A DNA stretch of 64,000 nt from Alkalihalobacillus deserti (GTDB taxonomy: Bacteria; Bacillota; Bacilli; Bacillales; Bacillaceae_D). Below, one piece after another: positions 32,697-41,600 of this stretch. The notes beneath the pieces are model-generated. The model worked only from the letters and a program-made list of their open reading frames with translations. It was not told the origin of the DNA and did no database searches. The first letter of the stretch is position 1, and each line of letters starts with the position of its first letter. The position numbers and the translations under genes are program-made. The DNA is taken from the NCBI RefSeq assembly GCF_020734105.1, contig NZ_JAJAFR010000006.1:124001-188000 (forward strand), written 5' to 3'.

Positions 32697-34823
32697 CTAT
32701 CCAAAAGATGATGGCCAGGATTTCTTGCTGATCGAACGAACGAAATTATCACCAGATTTACAAACGAGGACATGTTGACCATCTGATTGCTGAGTCAGCA
32801 AAATAGGTTCTACATCTTTTTTAAGAATAACGTAAGGTCCATGCCAAGAATGTTCGTGTGAGTGGTTGTCTCTCCACCAAAATCCAACTCCGCCTTTTTT
32901 TAACTCACTTACTACTTCAAAATGCCCTAAGGAATTTTCATGAAATATAGGTATACCGGTAGCTCCAACTGCAAACGTTTCACTTTTAGTCCATTTTTCA
33001 TTGGGAGACTGCTGCCAGTAGTGGGCCAATGAACTTCCAGATCGGACGATCACTTCTGAGCTGCCAAAACTACTTTTAATCGGTAAAGACAGTGAATAGG
33101 TTGTGGGATTGTTTTCATACCAAGGAAACTCAGGAGCTTTGTAAGATTGCATATAATGTTCACTTTCAATACTAGTAATGAACCTTCTGGCAGGGTCGTT
33201 ATGATCTAAATCAATTGGATGACATAACCAGCTTTTTTTAATGTCGTTAAGGCATTGGATCATCTCGTCTAAAGAAAAGTATGGTCGATATCGAATCATT
33301 GTAGAGTCCGTCACATTTGGGTATTTCTTTATTCTAAAACCTAGCTCTTTAGCGATATTCACGAAAAAGATTTCATCTGAGCCAAAGGTGGAAGTTTTGA
33401 GTAGAGCCTTTTTAAATTTATCTTTACGTGCTGGCTGAAGCAACACGTTAACGAGTGGTCTTGAGATGACTTGGCCGACGTTGAATACCCCATAAAAGGG
33501 CGTAACGGAAAATAACTTTTTCCATCTTGTTATATCTTTTTTTAATTCGTTTCCAATATACCAATCATCTTCAGGTATCCGAAGCCTCACAGCCATGTAA
33601 TCTGTGTCTTTCATTTGTTCTTCAATAAATTCTTCATACCCTTTTCTAATAAATAGAGCGTCAGAGTCCACATTAATAAAGTAATCATATTCCATTCCTA
33701 TTTGTTCAATCCATTCCATTGTTTCTAAAAAATAGATCGTTGTATATCCACGTTCTAACTTGTGACTGGATGGACAAACAGGAACATCTAAGCCTTTACA
33801 AAGATTTGGGTCATCCCCGCCATTGTACAAAACAATTGCACTGTTCGGACAATAGTACCTTATGTTATCAATTAGTTGTTTAACTAAGTCGCGGTTTTTA
33901 TGAACAAGGATAGCAAAACAAATTTTACTGTTGGGAAGGTTAGTATGGTCAGTAATTGCTCGTTGTCCGTTGCGTTTCTTGATCAAGTTAATCATTTCTT
34001 TTCCAATTTTATTTGCATCTATGTTCTGACTAAAAAGACGATCCACTGATATTTTCTTTTGTGAAGAGTTTTTTTGATGTTCTTTTATTGGAATCGACGA
34101 TTGATTTGTTTGTTCTTCGGTTTCATAATTGCTTACACGCTCTTGAATTAGTTGATGCATTTCCGTCTTATTGCCACTTGCAGCTATATAGCGGTTAAGA
34201 AGCTGGCCATTTTCATCTGCATTTGGATTAGTAGTCCAGTAAGCGGGGGGGTGCCACAAATGAAATAATTTTGCTTTTAAATTAACAAACTCACCGCAAA
34301 TAGTATTTACAGCATGCGAAAAAGCATCATCTTCGCCTCCCCACCCAATAAATCGTTCATCAAAACCATTTACCGCTTCAAAATGTTTTCTCGGAATAAC
34401 AATTAGTTTTCCGGCAAATCCTTCGTATAACCAATTTATCTTATGGCAATTTTTTGGTTTTATAGCAATAGGCCACTTTGCCTTTTTAGTCAGTATCTTT
34501 CTAGTTTCTTGTTGAGGTACATCATATAGTTCGGTAAAGGGAACAACCCAGGGAGCTTTTTTTAATAATTTAATCGATTCAACAATTATTTTAGGATCAT
34601 AAACGACATCAGCATCAGCAATGACTAATAGATCTCTAGTTGCTTGTTTTACAGCTTGATTGACTGCTTTCGCCTTATTCATATGACTTTCATCAATTAT
34701 CCCTAAACACAACTCGGCCTCTGGGAAAACATTAGAATAATATTTTTTTACCCATTCAAATGCCTCCGCTCGTGGTCCATGGTCGGTTTGGAAGGGAATA
34801 ATGATTGAGACATTTTTCAGCAT
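32697..34823 (-). CDS. large multidomain glycosyltransferase
   Basis: A 708-residue cytoplasmic enzyme with three parts. Residues about 1-270 are a GT-A family 2 domain (MLKNVSIIIPFQTDHGPRAE, LLVIADADVVYDP) with a GT7C-type acceptor segment FDERFIGWGGEDDAFSHAV. Residues about 305-570 form a second transferase-like domain (ICFAILVHKNRDLVKQLIDN, DxD-like FINVDSDALFIRKGYEE) resembling core-2/I-branching enzymes. The last 130 residues carry WxW-type repeats (SLAHYWQQSPNEKW, GGVGFWWRDNHSHEHSW) like PLL/tectonin beta-propellers, possibly sugar-binding. The frame runs upstream to 35066, but GGAGGAG seven bases before ATG 34823 sets the start. It is probably involved in surface glycan synthesis. Confidence 0.82.
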   Translation of the reverse strand: MLKNVSIIIPFQTDHGPRAEAFEWVKKYYSNVFPEAELCLGIIDESHMNKAKAVNQAVKQATRDLLVIADADVVYDPKIIVESIKLLKKAPWVVPFTELYDVPQQETRKILTKKAKWPIAIKPKNCHKINWLYEGFAGKLIVIPRKHFEAVNGFDERFIGWGGEDDAFSHAVNTICGEFVNLKAKLFHLWHPPAYWTTNPNADENGQLLNRYIAASGNKTEMHQLIQERVSNYETEEQTNQSSIPIKEHQKNSSQKKISVDRLFSQNIDANKIGKEMINLIKKRNGQRAITDHTNLPNSKICFAILVHKNRDLVKQLIDNIRYYCPNSAIVLYNGGDDPNLCKGLDVPVCPSSHKLERGYTTIYFLETMEWIEQIGMEYDYFINVDSDALFIRKGYEEFIEEQMKDTDYMAVRLRIPEDDWYIGNELKKDITRWKKLFSVTPFYGVFNVGQVISRPLVNVLLQPARKDKFKKALLKTSTFGSDEIFFVNIAKELGFRIKKYPNVTDSTMIRYRPYFSLDEMIQCLNDIKKSWLCHPIDLDHNDPARRFITSIESEHYMQSYKAPEFPWYENNPTTYSLSLPIKSSFGSSEVIVRSGSSLAHYWQQSPNEKWTKSETFAVGATGIPIFHENSLGHFEVVSELKKGGVGFWWRDNHSHEHSWHGPYVILKKDVEPILLTQQSDGQHVLVCKSGDNFVRSISKKSWPSSFG

Positions 34824-35168
34824 ATCCATTCTCCTCCAATGAAAATTTGTATCTAGATAATAGGAAATGCATCGAACAGGTTTTTGGCAACGGACAATCA
34901 TACAAATGTAAAAAAATAGATGAGAGGGGTGCCGGACAATAGACAGGGGTTGCGATTCCCTCTTGATTTCATGCAATAAAATGGAAATTCGCGCAATTCC
35001 CCACAAATTCGTGCAATTAATAAAAAAAGCCACAATATTCAAAAGGGATGTACTTGAAAAAAGCATTCACCAACCCCCTGTTAGCCACTTTCTAAGACTT
35101 TTCTTTTTATAATCGACCAAGATATAATAGAATAAAACCTAGAATGAATAGAATGGAGCATTTCATAC
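34824..35168. other. 345-bp spacer between glycosyltransferase and UbiD genes
   Basis: Holds the ribosome binding site of the minus-strand glycosyltransferase, repeat cluster 3 (34970-35022) and two TATAAT boxes (35108-35113 and 35123-35128) that may drive the UbiD gene, neither with a good -35. Confidence 0.5.
34970..35022 (+). repeat. 20-nt periodic repeat, cluster 3
   Basis: Three units, ATGCAATAA, GCGCAATTC and GTGCAATTA, with the GCAA core at 34973, 34993 and 35013. Same orientation and near-identical period as clusters 1 and 2. Confidence 0.75.
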
Positions 35169-36998
35169 ATGTATCGAAATCTTGAAGAATGCATAATTGA
35201 TTTAGAAAAAAACGGACATTTGGTGCGGATACAAGAAGAAGTGGATCCATATCTTGAAATGGCAGCAATTCACTTGAAAACTTATGAAGTTGGTGGTCCT
35301 GCGCTGTTATTTGAAAATGTAAAAGGGTCAAAGTATCGGGCTGTATCCAACCTTTTCGGTACGATCGAGCGCAGTAAATTTATTTTCCGAGATACACTAG
35401 AACCGGTTCAGGACATCATTGCTTTACGCAACGATCCAATGATGGCATTAAAAAATCCATTAAAACATATTAAGACAGGTTTCTCTGCATCTACAGCTCT
35501 ACCTGCGAAAAAGAGTGGTTTGCCAGCTGGTATGCAGGAAATAAATTTAACTGATATTCCATCGATTCAACACTGGCCAATGGATGGCGGTGGTTTTATC
35601 ACGCTGCCACAAGTATATTCGGAGGATCCGGAAAAGCCAGGGATTATGAATTCTAATTTAGGGATGTACCGGGTACAACTAGATGGAAACGAGTATGAAG
35701 AGAACAAGGAAATTGGGTTACATTATCAGATTCATCGCGGAATTGGCATTCATCAAGATAAAGCAGTGAAAAAAGGAGAACCGCTAAAAGTAAGTATTTT
35801 TATCGGAGGTCCTCCTGCGCACACGTTATCAGCCGTAATGCCATTACCTGAAGGTTTAAGCGAGATGACGTTCGCTGGCTTGCTGGCAGGACGACGCTTC
35901 CGGTATAGCTACGTTGATGGTTTCTGTGTTAGTCATGATGCAGATTTTGTGATTACGGGAGAAATTCATCCGGGTGAGACCAAACCTGAGGGACCTTTTG
36001 GTGATCATTTAGGATACTATAGTTTGACTCATGACTTCCCATTAATGAAAATTCACAAAGTTTATGCGAGAACGAATGCGATCTTGCCGTTTACGGTTGT
36101 CGGACGTCCACCGCAAGAAGATACATCATTCGGTGATCTCATTCATGAGTTAACAGGTAATGCGATCAAGCAAGAAGTCCCTGGTGTCAAAGAAGTCCAT
36201 GCTGTTGACGCTGCCGGAGTACATCCATTGCTTTTTGCCATTGGGAGTGAGCGGTATACCCCTTATCAAAAAGTCAAACAGCCAGCTGAGATTCTGACGA
36301 TTGCTAATCGAATATTAGGAACGGGTCAATTAAGTTTAGCGAAATATTTATTTATTACGGCCGAAGAGGACAGGCCGTTAGATACGCATCAAGAAGCTGA
36401 TTTTTTAACTTATATCCTTGAACGAATCGATCTGCATCGCGATCTTCATTTTCAAACGAACACGACGATCGATACTCTTGATTACTCAGGAACCGGTTTA
36501 AATACCGGAAGCAAAGTGATTTTTGCGGCATATGGCGATCAAAAAAGAGACTTATGTAAGGAGGTTCCAGAGGCATTGGGTGAATTGCGAAATGTTCAAC
36601 ATTCGAAATTGGTCATGCCTGGTGTTGTGGCGGTTCAAGCGTCTACATTTAAAGATTACCCATCTGCGCAAGAGGAACTAAATGAAATAAGTCAAGCCAT
36701 TCAAGCAAAGGGCTCAATACCAACTTGCCCGCTGATCATCCTATGTGATGATAGTGCTTTTATGAGCGAATCGATCAGTAACTTTCTTTGGGCGACTTTC
36801 ACTCGTAGCAACCCTTCACACGATATTTATGGCGTAAACAGTTATTATGAGAACAAGCATTGGGGCTGTGATAATCTCATCATTGATGCCCGTATTAAAA
36901 CCCATCACGCACCACCATTAATAGCGGATGCTGCTGTTGAAAAGAACATAGAGAGGTTTTTTGTAGAAGGAGCAAGTTTGAATGGGTTGAAAATGTAA
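35169..36998 (+). CDS. UbiD-family decarboxylase
   Basis: A 609-residue member of the prenylated-FMN-dependent UbiD (de)carboxylase family. Conserved stretches are NSNLGMYRVQLDGNEYEENK, the prFMN/metal region HYQIHRGIGIHQDKA, SIFIGGPPAHTLSAVMPLPE and the catalytic Glu loop KPEGPFGDHLGYYS. It is longer than ubiquinone-type UbiD (about 490) and belongs to the 600-residue class common in Firmicutes; the substrate is unknown (menaquinone-related or an aromatic/unsaturated acid). No UbiX prenyltransferase is in the window. The ATG follows GGAG at about ten bases. It is followed by a terminator and then the iron transporter. Confidence 0.85.
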   Translation: MYRNLEECIIDLEKNGHLVRIQEEVDPYLEMAAIHLKTYEVGGPALLFENVKGSKYRAVSNLFGTIERSKFIFRDTLEPVQDIIALRNDPMMALKNPLKHIKTGFSASTALPAKKSGLPAGMQEINLTDIPSIQHWPMDGGGFITLPQVYSEDPEKPGIMNSNLGMYRVQLDGNEYEENKEIGLHYQIHRGIGIHQDKAVKKGEPLKVSIFIGGPPAHTLSAVMPLPEGLSEMTFAGLLAGRRFRYSYVDGFCVSHDADFVITGEIHPGETKPEGPFGDHLGYYSLTHDFPLMKIHKVYARTNAILPFTVVGRPPQEDTSFGDLIHELTGNAIKQEVPGVKEVHAVDAAGVHPLLFAIGSERYTPYQKVKQPAEILTIANRILGTGQLSLAKYLFITAEEDRPLDTHQEADFLTYILERIDLHRDLHFQTNTTIDTLDYSGTGLNTGSKVIFAAYGDQKRDLCKEVPEALGELRNVQHSKLVMPGVVAVQASTFKDYPSAQEELNEISQAIQAKGSIPTCPLIILCDDSAFMSESISNFLWATFTRSNPSHDIYGVNSYYENKHWGCDNLIIDARIKTHHAPPLIADAAVEKNIERFFVEGASLNGLKM

Positions 36999-37111
36999 AT
37001 GACGCCGATAAAAATGATTTAGGGCTCCGGATGGAATAGGAGCAAGATAGGATGATCTTATCAAAAAATGGCCGGTTGAGGCCTTTTTGAGTTAGAGTAT
37101 CGATTAACAAG

Positions 37112-37149
37112 AGCACCTTCTGAACGATATTGAAGGTGCTTTTACTTTT
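37112..37149 (+). terminator. terminator after the UbiD-family gene
   Basis: AGCACCTTC and GAAGGTGCT form a 9-bp stem followed by TTTACTTTTG. A smaller GGCC/GGCC hairpin with five T lies just upstream at about 37069-37087. Confidence 0.8.
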
Positions 37150-37210
37150 GTAAATAAATGTGAATTGATGAAATTTAAAGGTAGAAAAGAAATAAAAATC
37201 CAAAAAAATA

Positions 37211-37272
37211 TTGACAATGATTATCAACTCCATTAGAATCTAAATTGGGAGAAATAGTGATAATGATTTTCA
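37211..37272 (+). promoter_or_regulatory. iron-transport promoter with two Fur boxes
   Basis: TTGACA (37211-37216) and TAGAAT (37234-37239) are 17 bases apart. TGACAATGATTATCA at 37212-37226 overlaps the -35 and fits the 7-1-7 Fur consensus TGATAATNATTATCA with one mismatch. A second box, TGATAATGATTTTCA at 37258-37272, also with one mismatch, lies just after the expected start site. Strong iron-dependent repression is expected. Confidence 0.88.
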
Positions 37273-37314
37273 TTACCGCAATTTCATGAAAAATACATAT
37301 CGGGGGTTTATCGT

Positions 37315-38424
37315 ATGAGTAGAACGTTAAAAGCTATGTTGTTCGCATTAATGGTACTAGCACTAGCTGTTGTCACTGCTTGCGGAGCAGATGATAGCGC
37401 AGTTGCGGAACCAGAAGAAACAGAAGTTGAGCAAGGTGAAAGTGAAGTGGCTGAAGAGACTACAGAAGAAGCTGGTGTTGTAAATCTTTATACAAGCAGA
37501 CACTATGAATCTGATCAAGAACTTTATGACTTGTTTACTGAGCAAACGGGTATTCAAGTAAATGTTGTAGAAGGAAAAGGCGACGAATTAATGGAGCGTC
37601 TGAATATTGAAGGTGAGAACACAGAGGCTGATTTATTTATTACGTCAGATGCTGGTAACCTCTATGTTGCTAGTGAAAGTGGGTTATTGCAACCGGTTGA
37701 AAGTGAAGTATTAACGGCTAATATTCCTGAAAAATTACGTGATGTTGATAATGAGTGGTTTGGTTTAACGAAAAGAGCACGTGTAATCGTTTATGCGAAA
37801 GATCGTGTTGATCCATCAGAGCTTTCTACGTATGAAGCGTTAACAGAAGCTGATTGGGAAGGTCGCGTGACGGTTCGTGAATCAAATAATATGTATAATA
37901 TTTCTTTGCTTGCATCTTTGATTGAATTGAACGGTGAAGAAGAAGCATTAGAATGGGCTAAAGGTATTGTGAACAATCAGTCTAGAGATCCTCAAGGGAA
38001 TGACCGCGACCAAGCTAAAGCAATTGTTGCTGGTGAAGGTGATGTAGCGATCATGAATACGTACTATATTGGTACAATGTTAAATTCAGAAGATGCAGAA
38101 GAAGTGAAAGTAGCAGAATCTGTTGGTGTATTCTTCCCGAACCAAGAAACAACAGGGACTCACATTAACATTAGCGGAGTTGCTTTAACGAAGCATGCAG
38201 GGAACAAGGAGAATGCGATCAAGCTTATGGAGTTCTTATCTAGTGAAGAAGCTCAAGGTGCGTATTCTGCAGCAAACAATGAGTATCCTGCAAATCCAAA
38301 TGTTGAACCGAATGACCTTCTTAAATCATGGGGCGAATTCAAAGAGCAAGATATTGATCTATCTGTTCTAGGAGAAAATCAACAACAAGCAATCAAGTTA
38401 TTTGATCAAGCTGGTTGGAAATAA
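37315..38424 (+). CDS. iron(III) ABC transporter substrate-binding lipoprotein
   Basis: A 369-residue extracellular receptor of the ferric-binding FbpA/FutA family. The lipoprotein signal ends in ALAVVTACG (lipobox VTAC). An acidic linker follows (about residues 25-57), then the mature domain VVNLYTSRHYESDQELYDLF, which is the family start, with VVEGKGDELMERL, QAKAIVAGEGDVAIMNTYYI (the Tyr-Tyr iron ligands) and GVALTKHAGNKENAIKLMEF. Fur boxes precede it. A terminator separates it from the permease gene, so the receptor can be made in excess. Confidence 0.93.
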   Translation: MSRTLKAMLFALMVLALAVVTACGADDSAVAEPEETEVEQGESEVAEETTEEAGVVNLYTSRHYESDQELYDLFTEQTGIQVNVVEGKGDELMERLNIEGENTEADLFITSDAGNLYVASESGLLQPVESEVLTANIPEKLRDVDNEWFGLTKRARVIVYAKDRVDPSELSTYEALTEADWEGRVTVRESNNMYNISLLASLIELNGEEEALEWAKGIVNNQSRDPQGNDRDQAKAIVAGEGDVAIMNTYYIGTMLNSEDAEEVKVAESVGVFFPNQETTGTHINISGVALTKHAGNKENAIKLMEFLSSEEAQGAYSAANNEYPANPNVEPNDLLKSWGEFKEQDIDLSVLGENQQQAIKLFDQAGWK

Positions 38425-38438
38425 GAGATCTAAAAAAT

Positions 38439-38476
38439 GCCGTATCATTTAAAAAAGTGATACGGTTATTTTTTTA
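38439..38476 (+). terminator. terminator after the iron-binding lipoprotein
   Basis: GCCGTATCA and TGATACGGT form a stem with a ten-base A-rich loop and are followed by seven T. Confidence 0.85.
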
Positions 38477-38566
38477 TAAGTTGAACAAAAATTCTGAGGT
38501 ACAAGCGTTTATCTGAGGTAAATAATAGACTTATGTGGAACTGATCCAGAGTTTTCCTGTTAAGTA

Positions 38567-38595
38567 TTCCATTTGAGAATGATTTTCGTTATAAT
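38567..38595 (+). promoter_or_regulatory. second iron promoter with weaker Fur box
   Basis: TTCCAT and TATAAT are 17 bases apart; between them TGAGAATGATTTTCG (38574-38588) fits the Fur consensus with three mismatches. It would drive the permease-ATPase pair. Confidence 0.6.
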
Positions 38596-38623
38596 GTAGG
38601 AAACGAATATAAGGTGTGTCAAC

Positions 38624-40264
38624 ATGAGACTAATCCAACAAGCGAAGAAACAATTAAATATATGGGCCATATTAAGCTTAATCTTCGTTTCTATTATTTT
38701 AATTCCTAACTTTCTAATTGGTTTTGAATTGTTTACGGAGCCAAATGAAAATTGGCAACACATAAAAGATTACTTACTTAAAGATTATATTTATAATTCT
38801 CTTGTCATTATTAGCTTTACGGGACTGGCTACTACGATTGTGGGCGTTAGTTTAGCTTGGTTTATTACGATGTATAAATTTCCTCTCAGAAACTTTTTAA
38901 AATGGGGATTGATTTTGCCGCTTGCGATTCCGCCTTATATCGGAGCCTATGCTTATCATGGGATGTTAAATTATACAGGTGTCATCCAAACGACATTAAG
39001 AAATTCATTCGATATCTCGGTTAAACAAAGCCATTTTAACATCATGACCTTGCAGGGGGCCATTTTTATTTTCACGCTCTTCCTGTTTCCTTATGTTTAC
39101 ACGATTACGAAAAGTTTTTTGCAAAATCAATCGTCCTCTATTGTGGAAAATGCCAAATTGCTAGGAGACAACTCTTTTGAAACCTTTTTTCGTGTTATTA
39201 TACCGATTTCAAGGGCTGCGATCGTTGGTAGTGTGACTTTGGTTGTATTAGAGGTTTTAAATGATTATGGGGTTGTCAGTTATTTTGGTATTCAAACATT
39301 TAGTACAGCTATTTTTCGCACTTGGTATGGAATGAAAGATCTCGATTCAGCGTTAAAGCTTGCTGGAACCTTAATGTTTATTGTCATTTTTATTCTCGTG
39401 ATCGAAAAGTTAATTCGGGGCCGAAAGCGTTATAGCTATGCGACCTCAAAGGTTCGACCAATTGAGCCTAAACAACTAAAGGGTATACAGAAATGGCTAG
39501 TTTTTTCTTATTGTTTTGGGATTTTTACCATCGCTTTTATTGTTCCTTTCTTGCAGTTAGTACAATGGGCTTTAATGACCTATGAAAAGGTAATTAGTAA
39601 GGAGTTCCTCACGTTAATTTACAATTCTGTTTTTGTAGCGTCGATTGCTGCACTCATTATTGTCTTTATCTCTTTAATCATTGGAAATTATACAAGGCTG
39701 CATCAAGGGCGATTCACAAAGGCATTTTCTAAAGTGACCACACTGGGATATTCAATCCCTGGTGCTGCGATCGCAATAGCTGTAATCAGCATTTTTCTAC
39801 TATTGGATGATTTTATCTTAACGGCTTCATCCGTTTTTAGTTTTGATCCAGCTTTTGTGCTACGAACTAGTCTTGTGATGTTGGTGTCGGCTTATATTAT
39901 TCGCTTTTTAGCCATTGGATACAATTCAATTGAATCTGGATTTGAAAAAGTGGGGAATAGCTTTACGGAAGCTTCAAGAACACTTGGAAATTCAACGGTT
40001 AAAACTTTTTTCAGAGTAGACATTCCGATGTTAAAAGGCGCTGTCTTTAGCGGATTTATTCTTGTTTTTGTCGATATATTAAAAGAACTGCCATTGACGA
40101 TGTTCTTACAGCCTTTTAACTTTTCAACACTAGCAACCCAAGCTTTTAAGTATGCAAATGATGAACGAGTACATGAAGCTGCTTTAGCATCGATTATTAT
40201 TATCTTGATCAGTGGAATTTGTATTTTCTTCTTTCATAAAGTCTTAGATAAGGAGAGTAACTAA
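38624..40264 (+). CDS. iron(III) ABC transporter permease (fused double permease)
   Basis: A 546-residue integral membrane protein with about 12 hydrophobic helices, two fused MetI-like permease halves as in FbpB/SfuB. Each half has an EAA-type loop facing the ATPase: VENAKLLGDNSFETFFRVII in the first and FTEASRTLGNSTVKTFFRVD in the second. It forms the channel for iron delivered by the lipoprotein at 37315-38424. The last base of the stop is shared with the ATG of the ATPase gene (TAATG), so the two are coupled. Confidence 0.93.
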   Translation: MRLIQQAKKQLNIWAILSLIFVSIILIPNFLIGFELFTEPNENWQHIKDYLLKDYIYNSLVIISFTGLATTIVGVSLAWFITMYKFPLRNFLKWGLILPLAIPPYIGAYAYHGMLNYTGVIQTTLRNSFDISVKQSHFNIMTLQGAIFIFTLFLFPYVYTITKSFLQNQSSSIVENAKLLGDNSFETFFRVIIPISRAAIVGSVTLVVLEVLNDYGVVSYFGIQTFSTAIFRTWYGMKDLDSALKLAGTLMFIVIFILVIEKLIRGRKRYSYATSKVRPIEPKQLKGIQKWLVFSYCFGIFTIAFIVPFLQLVQWALMTYEKVISKEFLTLIYNSVFVASIAALIIVFISLIIGNYTRLHQGRFTKAFSKVTTLGYSIPGAAIAIAVISIFLLLDDFILTASSVFSFDPAFVLRTSLVMLVSAYIIRFLAIGYNSIESGFEKVGNSFTEASRTLGNSTVKTFFRVDIPMLKGAVFSGFILVFVDILKELPLTMFLQPFNFSTLATQAFKYANDERVHEAALASIIIILISGICIFFFHKVLDKESN

Positions 40265-40974
40265 TGTTTGTACAAATTAAAAATTTACAGTATCGTTATA
40301 AAAATGCAGTTGAACCAACGATTAAGGACTTTTCATTAAATATCGAACAGGGAGAAATCGTTTGTATTCTTGGGGAAAGTGGTAGTGGGAAAAGTACGAT
40401 TCTACGTTTACTTGCAGGCCTAGAAACAGCGAACCATGGATCGATTTTAATTAATGATAAAACAATTATGAATGATGCCCATTTCACTCCACCTGAAAAA
40501 AGAGGAGTAGGAATGGTTTTCCAAGATTATGCCCTTTTTCCTCATATGACAGTTGCGAATAACATTAAGTATGGGCTTAGAAAAATGAATCGTAAACAAA
40601 AGCAAGAAAGATTAGATGAGATGTTATCATTAATTAATTTAACTGAATATAAAGAGCGTTATCCATTTGAATTAAGTGGTGGGCAGCAGCAGCGTGTCGC
40701 CTTAGCTAGAGCATTGGCGCCAGCTCCTTCCTTGCTTATTTTTGATGAACCATTTAGCAATTTGGATGCGAATTTACAAGTGAGAATCAGAGACGAACTC
40801 CGAACGATTTTAAAAAAGACTGGCATTACCTCCATTTTTGTCACCCATGATCAAGAAGATGCCAAAGCATTAGCTGACCGCATCGTTTTTATTGAATATG
40901 GTGTCATTAGTCGTGTCGGACCACCAGAGGAAATTTTAGGTTGTGCTAGTTTGTTAATGTGGGCGAACTCATAA
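40264..40974 (+). CDS. iron(III) ABC transporter ATP-binding protein, short form
   Basis: A 236-residue ATPase. Walker A is GESGSGKST, the Q loop VFQDYALFPHMTV, the signature LSGGQQQRVALARALA, Walker B LLIFDEPFSNLD and the H loop FVTHDQEDA, so it should hydrolyse ATP. FbpC-type proteins usually run to about 340 residues with a C-terminal TOBE-like regulatory domain; this one ends soon after the RVGPPEEIL segment, with an unusual tail GCASLLMWANS. It may be a natural short form or a gene truncated by a frameshift; see findings. Confidence 0.88.
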   Translation: MFVQIKNLQYRYKNAVEPTIKDFSLNIEQGEIVCILGESGSGKSTILRLLAGLETANHGSILINDKTIMNDAHFTPPEKRGVGMVFQDYALFPHMTVANNIKYGLRKMNRKQKQERLDEMLSLINLTEYKERYPFELSGGQQQRVALARALAPAPSLLIFDEPFSNLDANLQVRIRDELRTILKKTGITSIFVTHDQEDAKALADRIVFIEYGVISRVGPPEEILGCASLLMWANS

Positions 40975-41202
40975 CTTGTCTTTCTTACCCGCAAGGCTAC
41001 TGAGCTTTGCGGGTATTGCACTATCAGCGAGTATAGGAAACCATTCTTCTAAAGGGTTATGTGGTTCGTATACTGCTAATGTAGCGGAAGTGACACTGAC
41101 GCATAAAAGTTGCAGATCCGAAGTATGCAGGTCTGCAACAGGTAACAGCAAAGATAAATCGTAAAAGGGGAGAGGTTTTCCTTTTTGGGAGTCTTTTTTT
41201 AG
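40975..41202. other. spacer after the short ATPase gene
   Basis: Contains a strong hairpin ACCCGCAA/TTTGCGGGT at about 40988-41015 without a T run, and open reading on the plus strand that I could not match to a TOBE domain. It may be leftover coding sequence from a longer ATPase gene. Confidence 0.4.
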
Positions 41203-41233
41203 AAACCAAAAGCTGCCCCAATCTTGGGACAGC
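41203..41233 (-). terminator. terminator of the coat protein gene
   Basis: On the minus strand GCTGTCCCAA and TTGGGGCAGC pair around a two-base loop and run into TTTTGGTTT. Confidence 0.7.
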
Positions 41234-41244
41234 GATTTAACTCA

Positions 41245-41574
41245 TTACTGCTGATAAGGAAACTGACTGCTGTAACCAGAAAACTGCTGATAGGATTGAT
41301 CGAGCTTTTGCTGATCAGCGGCTTCTAACCCATAAAATCCTTTTTTGAACATCGTATTATATAACTCACGCTGACAATTTTGTGTTTCATTAAAAACTTG
41401 TGAAAGGTCTTGGTATAATTGGTCATGGCTCATTTCGTTTAACGCAACGCTATATGAGTTTGTCATGTTTTTAGCGCACATGAGAATATCATTAATATAG
41501 TCACGGTCGTTCATCTGCGGTGTTTTTGGAACTTGCATTTCAGGGTTTTGAATCTTTTTCGATTGTTGGTTCAT
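41245..41574 (-). CDS. CotF-family spore coat protein
   Basis: A 109-residue helical protein with the CotF pattern: NDRDYINDILMCAKNMTNSY, then ELYNTMFKKGFYGLEAADQQ and a Gln/Tyr-rich end (SGYSSQFPYQQ). Such proteins are made in the mother cell and assemble in the coat. The ATG is preceded by AGGGGGC on the minus strand. It is probably expressed in sporulation together with the related gene just upstream at 41704-42027. Confidence 0.85.
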   Translation of the reverse strand: MNQQSKKIQNPEMQVPKTPQMNDRDYINDILMCAKNMTNSYSVALNEMSHDQLYQDLSQVFNETQNCQRELYNTMFKKGFYGLEAADQQKLDQSYQQFSGYSSQFPYQQ

Positions 41575-41600
41575 TATGAAAATGCCCCCTTATAATTAGT

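Noticed and set aside
40976-41164. 62-codon ORF after the iron ATPase gene as a separate gene
   Set aside because: No convincing ribosome binding site, low-complexity Ser-rich composition and an overlapping strong hairpin; possibly remains of the ATPase C-terminus.
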